A stretch of 64,000 nt of DNA from Avena insularis (taxonomy: Eukaryota; Streptophyta; Magnoliopsida; Poales; Poaceae), in assembly GCA_023614405.1 (NCBI GenBank), contig JAJUPC010000236.1, positions 1 to 64,000 on the forward strand, in the 5' to 3' direction. A program made the translations under genes and the position numbers. Below, one piece after another: positions 33,131 through 42,916 of this stretch. The notes under the pieces are model-generated. The model ran no database searches, was not told the DNA's origin, and saw only the letters and a program-made list of their open reading frames with translations. Every line of letters starts with the position of its first letter. Within the stretch, counting starts at the first letter, position 1.

Positions 33131-34278
33131 AACTAGTTATCACACATCTCCTTGATCTTCCTAATCTTAGCCCGATGTGCATCTTCCGCAAGAGCAAGGA
33201 TTGAATCATCTTCCCTTCCTTTTAGCATCTTCCTTGGACAACTCAATAATTTCTCTGCATTTTTCCTCATGCACTTGTCAATACTGAAGTTGTGAACCGC
33301 AGGACTTTGGCCTGGTGGAGATCATTCCTTGCTTGAGTCAGTTCTTGCTCGCTTTTAGCCTTTTAGGGCCAACGCCCCTCTCCTTCTCGACTTTGCTAAC
33401 CTTGTCTTGCACTCCACCTGAGATCTCGCTTATGCTTGGTCGTGTCAATCGGTTCCTATAGCTTCATCTCAACATCACAAGAAGTGAGCTGAATACTTGA
33501 TTCTTTCAACTCAATACCATTTCCATAGTTTGTCCAGCTTTCGCATCGATTTGGGCCACTCGATCTACCTATTTGACAACACCGCAACTTCCACCTTTGC
33601 ATCATTGCACGATGTCCTTGACACCGAGAAACCTCCCCATGCTTTCGCCCTTCAAACGCCACAAATTTAGCAGGTACATATCCATGTTTACATAGCAGGA
33701 CTGCCTTCATCCGCTAAACTGTGATAGTCGAGTCATACATCGTCTGGTTGGCCTAACACATCATACGCGCATGAGTAAAATGATTAGATCTAGCTCAAAA
33801 ATAGATAACCGCAATGAATGATAGAAATAGAGATGAGACGACTCACATCGAAATCATCGCCCCTATCGCCATGACGAGTTTCTCGATGTCTCCCTTGAAC
33901 CCATGGCGAGAGGAGGGGGTACGCCGGAGAGGGATTGGGATGGAGGCGTCTCGGCTTGCGGCTACGGGCAGGATGGGAGTGAAGGGAAGTGGCTTCAAGG
34001 GGAAGGACGAGAAGTACGGGGAGGAAGAGTAGTAATAGGGACGTGAGACTGGGATGTGGCCCATTGAACTCGTGAGACATGACACTCACAATAGGGGAGC
34101 GCCCAGTGTTGCCAGTTTGTCCAGAGCAAGCGTGGCCAATCATGCCGCAGAACAACCTACTCATGGATCGCTCACGAAGACCATCCCAATCGCCCAAGCG
34201 CCCATCGAACTGTATGTAATAATCATCAAGGTAACAATTGTGTTAGGGCGCGCTTTCTAGAAGACTCCGTCTAACGGC
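33131..34278 (-). other. Decayed region with possible minus-strand coding sequence
   Basis: Minus-strand frames include MKAVLLCKHGYVPAKFVAFE (33710 leftwards) and a Lys/Glu/Gln-rich KSEQELTQARNDLHQAK near 33350-33300, which looks like a coiled coil. No family is recognised. The block at 33850-34035 is GC-rich and resembles an untranslated leader. It may be remains of a DNA transposon gene; nothing firmer can be said. Confidence 0.25.
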
Positions 34279-34300
34279 CATGCAATGACACTGCAGTATC
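34279..34300. repeat. Left remnant of the 48/39-bp tandem array
   Basis: Contains CATGCAATGACACTG, exactly the core of the array that fills 42917-45725, followed by GTATC. This is the left flank left behind when a solo LTR entered the array; the same GTATC stands at 42917-42921. Confidence 0.75.
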
Positions 34301-34772
34301 TGCGGGGGTAACCCTGCAGGTCTGATCTTCACGGATCTCGTGGTCAAATCGATGGGAAAGCGAGGGGAAAGGGAGAAGGTAGCGGAAGCGGACGCACACC
34401 TCGCCAAGAACACGATGAACACACGCAAAACACACACCATAAGGCCGATTGCTCACCGGTGGCCACCGGTCCGATAGAATCCTCGCAAGGAAAGATCGGT
34501 CAACGTGCTCCCTTCATCCCACGCGAAGAGGGAAGAGCAACTTGGAGAGGGTCTTGACGTCTTGGCAAAGGGACACCGATTCCAAGGCCTTGTACAACGA
34601 GGGGGCGCGATGCAAACTCCAACGCGGTGGTGATGATACTCGATCCCCTTTGGTAGAAGGGGATGAGGCAAAACTAGAGATTCCACAAAGGGGTTTTCTT
34701 TAGTCTATCATCTATGCCTAGGGTTACATGAGGGGGTGGGGGCACTATATATAGGCCAGCCACTAGTTCAAG
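34301..34772 (-). mobile_element. Solo D-like LTR, left part
   Basis: Minus-strand LTR related to D and B. The rc order shows the end region at left, then the segment ending before the TATA region (TATATATAG rc near 34750). It is interrupted by the complete A element at 34773. The left end TGCGGGGG (rc ...CCCCCGCA) is preceded by GTATC. Its second half is at 42359-42916. No internal region is attached to either end, so it is a solo LTR. Confidence 0.8.
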
Positions 34773-35636
34773 TGATATGGGGTGGCCCGATCTTCTCAGC
34801 AAGCACTTGTCGATGGTGATGGTGGATGATAGATAACTAGCCTGTAGCTATGAACTCTCCCGCTCGATCCCTGATGCCAATGCAACAACTCTCAAACCTT
34901 GTAGGATATTCACAACACCACGCCTTGCACGTAGCCGTGACTACTTAACGGTAGTATGCAATCTACTAATTCTCAATGGAACAACAGATCACACTCAATT
35001 ATAGTTGGTAAATTCGAACACAGGGTAATTTTAGAGGTTCTATGAAAGAAACAACTCCAAAATATTTGAACGTGGTCTTAACCCTAAACTACGACGCCCC
35101 CATCTATTTAAGGGCTAAAGGTTGGTGGCTGCAACTAGGAATAACAGTTCAACTCTAACTAGGCTAAGATACATATGACCCAAGGTGGGCTCGGCTATCA
35201 CAGATGCCTACTCTGCTGCAAGGTAGTCGGACCCGGTTTTTCTGTCAGCGTCAGGCAGTCAGAAGGTTGCAGGTTTCTCTCATGCGTAGATCCCCGACCA
35301 TGTGATGATCTTCTCGTGGTGCTCCTTGGCGCTTCCTCCTCTCCTCCTCGCATTCCTCATTGATCAACACGCCATGTTCCTTCAGCTCCTCACTCTGTGC
35401 TATGCCTTCTTCTCCTAAGTACCTGATCATACAACAAGTCAAAGACTTAGGTAGTATAAAATTCTCATTAATTAAAACACTGTGTTCATTAAGAAACAAG
35501 TTCACCGTTGTTCTAGTATCTTGGCACGAGCTCTTGTGATTGGTCCAATCCTTATCTCATTGGATTGATCCTTCTTGCAATTGGAACAACTTCATTAGCA
35601 ATTGGGGTAGGTGTAATTGTAGGGATGTCCTCATCA
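34773..35636 (-). mobile_element. 3' LTR of the complete A element
   Basis: TGATATGGGGTGGCCC at left to TCCTCATCA at right (plus orientation). Preceded on the minus strand by a degenerate purine tract (GAAGGCGGCGAGA). Its Pol-tail coding segment (about 35250-35630) is partly open. Close to the 5' LTR in length and sequence. Confidence 0.9.
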
Positions 35637-38220
35637 TCTCGCCGCCTTCACAAGGCGTCAACCTCGACGCCCAAGGTCTTCTCCAAAGATATGGTGGCAA
35701 ATCAGCAACGCTGAAGCTATTGCTAACTCCACCAAACTCCTCAATAGGTATATCAACCGAGTAGGCATTATCATTAATCTTGGCTAACACCTTGTAAGGA
35801 CCAGCACCACGTGGCTTCAATTTTGATTTTCAAGTAGTGGGAACCTATCATGTAGATGCACCCAAACCATATCTCTAGGATCAACAACACTTCTTTTCGT
35901 GTTTGATTCCTTGCAGCAGCAATGTTCTTGCCTTTCTTCTCAATAGCCTCTCGAGTCTTCTCATGTATTTTCTTCACATAATCAGATGTTTTGATCCCTC
36001 CATATCAACTCTCTCATGTAATGGCAGAGGTAATATATCAAGTGGCGTCAATGGCTTGAAACCATACACCACTTCAAAAGGACAAAGCTGAGTAGTTGAA
36101 TGCACAGCCCTGTTGTAAGCAAACTCAACATGTGGCAAACACTCTTCCCACTCCCGTAGATTCTTTTTAATCATGGTCCTTAGCAGCTGTGACAATGTTC
36201 TATTCACCACCTCCGTTTGACCATCTGCTTGGGGATGACATGTAGTACCAACAACAACTTTGTTCCTAGCTTCCCCATAAGGTCTTCCAAAAGTAGCTCA
36301 TGAACTTCACATCACTCGTAAACAATCGTCTTTGGTACTCCATGTAATCTCACGATGTCCCTGAAAAACAAGTTAGCAACATGCGACGCATCATCGCTTT
36401 TGTGGCAGGCAATAAAATGAGCCATCTTAGAGAACCTATCTACTACCACAAATATAGAATCATGACCTCTCTGAGTTTTAGGTAGACCTAGCACAAAATC
36501 CATACTAATGTCTTCCCATGGAATAGTAGGTGCAGAGAGAGGTGTATACAAACTGTGAGGCTTCAGGTTAGATTTCGACTTGTGGCATGTAATACAGCGG
36601 CTCACAAATCTGTACACATCCCGCCTCATCTTGGGCCAATAAAAGTGATCAGCAAGCATGAGCAACATCTTCTCACGTCCAAAGTGACCCATCAAACCAC
36701 CAGCATGTGATTCCTGCACTAAGAACAAACGCAACGATGATTCTGGAATACATAGTTTGTTAGCTCGAAACAAATATCCATCATGTATATGATAATTATC
36801 CTATGCATTTCTAAGAGCACACAAACGATATGGTTCAGCAAAATCATGGTCAGTTGCATAAAGTGCACAAATAGCTTCTAATCCAGGAATTTTAACATCA
36901 AGATTGGTCATGTTCTTCCTAGACAGAGCATCAGCAACAACATTTTCTTTTCCCTTCTTATAATTAATGATGTAAGGAAAAGACTCAATGAACTCAACCC
37001 ATTTAGCTAATCTTCTATGCAAGTTTGATTGAGCTTTCAAGTATTTCAATGCTTCATGATCAGAATGTATGATGAATTCCTTTGGCCACAAATAATGCTG
37101 CCAAACCTCAAGTACTCTAACAAGTGCAGACAATTCTTTATCATAGATTGAATAATTCAAACGAGCACACCAATTTCTCGTAAAATAAGCTATAGGCCGA
37201 CCCTCTTGCATCAAAACGCCACCTATTCCTATACCACTAGCATCACATTCAACTTCAAATTGCTTTGAAAAATCATGTAATGCAAGCAATGGTGCAGAAG
37301 TAAGAAAACGTTTCAAAGTATCAAAAGCAATGTCTTGGGTCACCCATATAAAAGGAACACATTTCTTTGTCAACTCATTCAAAGGTGCAATAATGGTGCT
37401 AAAATCTTCACAAAGCGCCTATAGAAACCAGCGAGACCATGGAAACTACGACTTGACTTACATTCATTGAGTAGGCCAATTCTGAATTGATTCAATTTTA
37501 GATTGATCCACCTCTACTCCATGTTTAGAAACAACAACCTAGGAATATGACCTTATCTTTTGCAAATGTACACTTTCAAGATTAGCATATAGTTTATTAT
37601 CACGTAACACTTGCAAAACTTGTCTAATATGAGTGCAATGTTCAGATTCAGTGTGGCTGTATATGAGTATATCATCAAAGTAAACAACCACTTAAATGAC
37701 CAATAAACTCTCTCAAAACATGATTCATCAAACGCATGAAAGTACTAGGTGCATTAGTAAGACCAAACAACATAACTAACAACTCATACAAACCGAATTT
37801 AGTTTTGAAAGTAGTTTTCCATTCATCCCCTTCTTTCATCCTAATTTGATGATAACCACTACGCAAGTCAATTTTAGAGAAAACAGCAGACCACTCAATT
37901 CATCTAGCATATCCTCTAAGCGTGAATAGGATGAAGATATCGAATAGTGATGTTATTAATCGCTTCTACAATCAACACACATGCGCCAAGTACCATCTTT
38001 CTTAGGAACTAAAATAACAGAACAGACAAGGGCTAAGATGCATACCTAATGTACCCTTTATCCAACAACGCTTGTACTTGCTTCTGAATTTCTTTAGTTT
38101 CTTCGGATTAGTCCTGTAGGGTGCACGGTTGGGAAGTGTGGCGCCAGGAATCAAGTCCACTTGATGTTCTATACCACGCAGGGAGGCAAACCTGGCACGC
38201 CTTCGGAAACACATCCCCAA
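35637..38220 (-). pseudogene. A element pol: RT, RNase H, integrase
   Basis: Right to left. RT pieces: the GIEHQVDLIPGATLPNRAPY start (38220-38002) and [18 protein letters not shown] (37866-37675). RNase H is 37382-36801, with [49 protein letters not shown] and [10 protein letters not shown]. Integrase is 36773-36312, with [37 protein letters not shown] and [12 protein letters not shown]. Then [16 protein letters not shown] to KKIHEKTREAIEKKGK (36210-35774) and the C-terminal [17 protein letters not shown]. The RT catalytic region lies in a decayed part near 37660-37700. Frameshifts separate all these pieces. Confidence 0.88.
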
Positions 38221-39322
38221 AGTCCCAAGAAAAATGATGAAACACCAAGAGAAATAGGGTCATGTTGTTAGAAACCAATACCTCGCCTCTTATACATTAG
38301 CACAAGTGGTATGGTCAGGATCCTCACGAAATTCTCTCATATCTTCCTTAGTGGCTAATATCAATAAACTGACACTCTCTCACTTTTCATTATATCACCA
38401 ATTTAGGCTCAATTACATCAGAACAGTCACACAATCTCACCGAGTGGTAGTATCTTACTTCAAATTCACTCTATCTTCCGGCGAGAATCATTCACAATTT
38501 CTTGTGGTGTCATTGGCTGCATAGTAATCTTTCTTCCTTTGAATTCCAAGTGATATGTATTGGCTCAAGCCATTGTGTTGCACATGGCATCATAGAGCCA
38601 TGGTCAATCTAATAGGAGGTGACAAACACTCATAGGAACCACATCAAAATCAATAGAATCTTTGTATGGCCCTATTTGAAAGTTCACTGCACTATATGAT
38701 TTACCTTCATCTCACCATTGTTGCTCAACCATTGTATGTAGTATGGCTTGGGATGAGGTAAGTATGTCAAATTTAGTTTGGCACATAATTCCTTACTTGC
38801 AAGATTTCTGCAGCTACCTCCATCAATAATGACCTTGCAAGCTTTATTCGGTCCAACTAGAGCTTTTGTTTGGAACAGGTTGTAACGCTGGGATTCCTCA
38901 ACCGGTTGGACACTAAGTACACATGAAGACACGACGATAGTTGGTGCACACTCAGCATATGCATCAGCACCATCCTTGCCATCATCAATATCAACATCAG
39001 AAGCTTCATCTCCACTTTCTACTTCACCTTGTTCATTAACAAACATAACCTTGCTGTTTGGACAATCCTTCTTGTAGTGACCACTACCACCACAAGTGTG
39101 GCACACCACATCACGAGTACGTGTAGTAAACATGTTGGAACCCGAGCTAGCAGCAGGAGCAGCGGGTTTCCGAGCATTAGAACCAACCGAAGGTGTACTT
39201 GCTGGTTTGGCCGATGGTGCAAATGGAACAGCAGCTGGTGACGCGGCTGTAGGAGGAATAGGTCTGGCCGAAAATCTGCTGGAGGATGGAAAACGACTAC
39301 GTGACTTCGCCTCTTCTGCCAA
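38221..39322 (-). pseudogene. A element zinc knuckle and protease
   Basis: From just after a UAG codon (39325-39323). First a Ser/Ala/Pro-rich linker, then the CCHC knuckle CHTCGGSGHYKKDC (near 39105-39060). An acidic linker follows (GDEASDVDIDDGKDGAD). The protease has VIIDGGSCRNLASKELC, with DGGS as the active-site motif (38840-38800), then TYLPHPKPYYIQWLSNNGEM. It ends by frameshift near 38684. Knuckle and protease fold together with gag in one polyprotein in this lineage. Confidence 0.8.
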
Positions 39323-39325
39323 CTA

Positions 39326-40323
39326 GGATTCAGCCTCTCTAGCATGATGCAACAACTCATTCATGGTCTCATACTTGTGATGACGAACAATGCTCTTGAT
39401 TGGTAACTTCAAATTGTTTAGGAATCACTGCATGGTCATCTCAATGGACTCACAGATTCTAGCACGCTGCATAAGCATCTCCATCTCCATGTAGTACTCA
39501 TCAACTGTCATTGTTCCTTGCTTCAGTTGCATCAATTTATCAAAAACGGAACGCAAGTAGTTGGTTGGGACGAAACGAGCTTTCATGATTTGCTTCATCT
39601 CGTGCCAATCCAGCACAGGAAGTTCATTGTCCTCCCTCCTATGTTGCACAAGAGCATCCCACCAACGCAAAGCATAACCATCAAATTCAGATGCTGCAAA
39701 CTTGACCTTCTTATCTTCTAGATAGTCAAATAAGCGCCAGAGTTTCTCAATCTTCAACTCCCATGTGAGATAGTCTTCAGGATCAATGGAACCATCAAAC
39801 TTAGGAATTGAGAATTTTGGCTTGCCCCAAACCATCATCAGCAGTTTGGTTGGGAACACGTTGAGCACGCCCAAGAGGAGCATACCCATGGCCATGAGGT
39901 GCATGGGCAGGTGCATGGGCAGGTGTATGGACAGGTGCATGGGCAGGTGCATGGGCAGGGGGAATGGCACGTCCCCTGCCAACATGTGGAGCAGCATCCA
40001 CAGCGCTACCCTCATCAAAATCATCAAAGGCATCATCATGTTGAGGCTCTTCCCTTCTATGCAAAGCGGCTATCAAACCCTCAATGGACTCGCAAAGCTA
40101 TGACATTGACATTGAGCGTAGCCACTTGTGTTTGAATAGTATCCATCGTTCCAACATGGTGATCCAATCTCACATTCAGATCTTGGAGATTCTTGTCAAT
40201 GGCATCTGTCGTGTGAGTAAACACATGTGTCAAGTGGGAGTTCAAAGCCTCATATTCACGCCAATTGACGAGTTCCTCATCCTTATTTTTCTGCATCACA
40301 ACATCATCATCACTAGAAAACAT
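39326..40323 (-). pseudogene. A element gag
   Basis: Start chosen at 40323, where the frame reads MFSSDDDVV; the related copy reads MSTSDGDVV at the same place. A coiled-coil-like segment (DLNVRLDHHVGTMDTIQTQV) follows. Next is an Ala/His/Pro repeat block (near 39890-39960, a 12-bp tandem repeat giving HAPA units). Then the Gag core: KPKFSIPKFDGSIDPEDYLTW, WWDAL, RFVPTNYLRSVFDKLMQLK and EYYMEMEMLMQRAR. The frame shifts near 40040-40080. It ends at UAG 39325-39323. Confidence 0.8.
39888..39965. repeat. 12-bp tandem repeat inside A gag
   Basis: Five or six units of a GCATGGGCAGGT-type 12-mer. On the coding strand they add Ala-Pro-Ala-His units to Gag. The A copy at 53888-61532 has only one or two units at the same place, so repeat number varies between copies. 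Confidence 0.75.
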
Positions 40324-41475
40324 GATCAGTAGGTTAATGCACAAAATCAAAAATCTGTATGGTGGAACTCTCATAGCTCACTCACAACTAATAAGAAAGG
40401 ATATCTTACCGTTCCAAAGTGAATAGAGATGCTCTACCCAAACGAAATGAAAGACTGATGCACTTGATGTGATGAAGTAAATATCAAAGGTAAAGAGAAC
40501 GATCACAAGGCACACAAGGTATTTATGGTGGAGCTGTAGGTATGGTAACCTAACTACACCGCAAACAAGTCCTAGTGTCGATCGTACAAATACCCAAGAA
40601 ACACACACGTGGATAAAAACGTGGCAATGCAACTATGAAGGGTGTTGCACTACGCTCGAGAGACACTAGCAAAGCTCAAAGTAAACAGGCACAAGATTGC
40701 TCAATCTACCGGTGCACAAAGATAATACTAGGCCTCTTGCTCAAATTCTCCTTTTTTTATATACAACTTTTTCTTTTTCTTTTGGATAGATTTTCCTTGA
40801 TACTTTCCTTTTTGCTATCTTGCTTTTTTTTATAGATAACACACGGCCAATTACAAAGTACGGCACCAAAAGTCCTAAGAGCAGCATGTCAGAGCGGAAA
40901 CTACTCTCAATAGGCAAGTTCCTACACCTATGTAGTAGATTGGCTGTGGCTAAGGGTTTTGGAAAAGTGCAAATCGATCGCACTTTGTAACTATGGTGTC
41001 GTGGCAGAAAAACAGCTCAAAATCCTGCCATGGTAGAGCGGTAACTTGGTAACTCGGAAAGTCCTGCCGTGGCAGAGAAAAACAAAGAAATCCTGCCATG
41101 GCAGACTTGGTAACCCAGAAAGTCCTGACGTGGCAGAAAAGACGCCAAATTCTGCCGTGGCAACTCGTAACCTGAAAGTATATTTTTTTTAATTCCGACT
41201 CAGCCAAGTAGAAGACGAGGACTCTTAGAGTAGATCGGAACTGACTTGATGGTGGCGGAAAACAATGGTGGCAAACGACTAAAAACAAGAGAACAAAACG
41301 ACGAAGAACAGATCTAGATCGAAACTAAAGGATGACCACGACCATCAACTATTACTCATCTACGATGCAATCTAGTCTATGACAACTCTTTTTGTGGGGC
41401 TTTTTCTGGATAGGACTAAAAAGAGTCGCTAATCTATGGATGGATTGTGGATTGCTTACCGAGGCAACGAGGAAA
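40324..41475 (-). other. Leader of the complete A element
   Basis: About 1.1 kb between PBS and gag, non-coding. It contains a T/A-rich block (40750-40840) and, nearer the PBS, repeated CTGCCATGGCAG/CTGCCGTGGCAG palindromes (about 41000-41165). Confidence 0.6.
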
Positions 41476-41485
41476 TCTGATACCA
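41476..41485 (-). other. Primer-binding site of the complete A element
   Basis: Minus-strand TGGTATCAGA, complementary to the initiator tRNA-Met 3' end, three bases inside the 5' LTR. Confidence 0.85.
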
Positions 41486-41488
41486 AGA

Positions 41489-42353
41489 TGATATGGGTGG
41501 CCCGATCTTCTCAGCAAGCACTTGTCGATGGTGATGGTGGATGATAGATAACTAGCCTGTAGCTATGAACTCTCCGCCGATCCTCGATGCCAATGCAACA
41601 GTGTCAAACCTTGTAGGATATTCACAACACCACGCCTTTGCATGCAGCCGTGACTACTTAACGGTAGTATGCAATCTACTAATTCCCAATGGAACAACAG
41701 ATCACACTCAATTATAGTTGGTAAATTCGAACACAGGTAATTTCAGAGGTTCTATGAAAGAAACAACTCCAAAATATTTTAACGTGGTCTTAACCCTAAA
41801 CTACGACGCCCCCATCTATTTAAGGGCTAAAGGTCGGTGGCTGCGACTACGAATAATATTTCAACTCGAACTAGGCTAAGATACAACTGGCCCAAGGTGG
41901 GTCGGCTCATATGCTGGCAGGCCTACTCGCCGTGGCGTAGTTGGACCCGGTTTTCTGTCATGGCAGTCGTCATGCGTAAGGTTGCGGGTTTCTCTATCGC
42001 GCAGAGATCCCTCACCATGTGTTGATCTTCTCGTGGAGTGCTCCTGCGCTTCCTCCCTCTTATCCCTCACAAGATTCCTCATTGATCAACACGCCATGTT
42101 CCTTCAGCCTCACTGTGCTATGCCTTCTTCTCCTAAGTACCTGATCTTACAATAATTAAAAGACTTAGGTAGTATAAAATTTTCATTAATTAAAACACTG
42201 TGTTCATTAAGAAACAAGTTCACCTGTTGTTCTAGTAGCTTGGCACGAGCTCTTGTGATTGGTCCAACTTATCTCATTGGATTGATCCTTCTTTGCAATT
42301 GGAACAACTTCATTAGCAATTGGGGTAGGTGTAATTGTAGGATGTCCTCATCA
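41489..42353 (-). mobile_element. 5' LTR of the complete A element
   Basis: 865 bp, bounded by the PBS on its left and by TCAAG on its right. TG...CA ends as in the other A LTRs. Confidence 0.9.
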
Positions 42354-42358
42354 TCAAG

Positions 42359-42916
42359 GGTACTTAGGAATAAAAGGGAAAGTCTCATGACCAAGGGTAC
42401 ATGGGCCAAAGGCCCAGCTGGCGGCGCGTAGGCCCACACGCTTAGGCCAGAGACTCTGGTGTGGGGTCCGGAGACTCCGTGGGCTGAGACTCGGTCTGCC
42501 TCCCTGTCATCTCCTAGGGGCCTTCGCTATCCTGTGGTCACCGACCTGGTGGTCATCCAAGATGGGTCCGAGACTCCGGGTCTACAGTCAAGACTCCGTG
42601 TCTTTAGGCTGAGACTCCGTGTGACTGGAGACTTTTCAGCGCAGTCTGGAGACTCCGGTGCTCCAGCTATTGCTTCTTCCGTCTTATCTTCCAAACCTCC
42701 GTCTTGTCGGGCTTGGTGCTCCAGGCTTCCTCCCTTGCCTCCGTACTTGTCGGTATGAACCTATCATAGATATGGGACGGAGTATGAAGTAGTATACCAT
42801 TCAAGAGGGTAGGAAGTGGGCTCGCATAGAGGAACGGATTCACCTTTGGAGTCCATGACGACTTGGCATAAGTTGGACACCATGATGTGGTAACGACCGA
42901 AGGTCGGGCTACATCA
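42359..42916 (-). mobile_element. Solo D-like LTR, right part
   Basis: The rest of the LTR begun at 34301. In plus orientation it carries many GAGACTCCG motifs (42440-42660) and ends GGGCTACATCA. The following GTATC (42917-42921) matches the five bases at 34296-34300, a perfect target duplication. Confidence 0.8.

Larger units (their letters stand above)
34773..42353 (-). mobile_element. Complete gypsy A element (CRM-like chromovirus), minus strand
   Basis: Two LTRs (34773-35636 and 41489-42353, 864 and 865 bp), PBS, gag, protease, RT, RNase H and integrase in Ty3/gypsy order. It is flanked by a perfect five-base target duplication TCAAG (34768-34772 and 42354-42358). It sits inside a D-like solo LTR. 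LTR start TGATGAGGACATCC, LTR-encoded Pol tail and integrase style suggest the CRM lineage; this is inferred, not proven. Coding parts carry several frameshifts and a UAG in gag, so it is probably not autonomous now, although the near-equal LTR lengths suggest a fairly young insertion. Confidence 0.9.
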
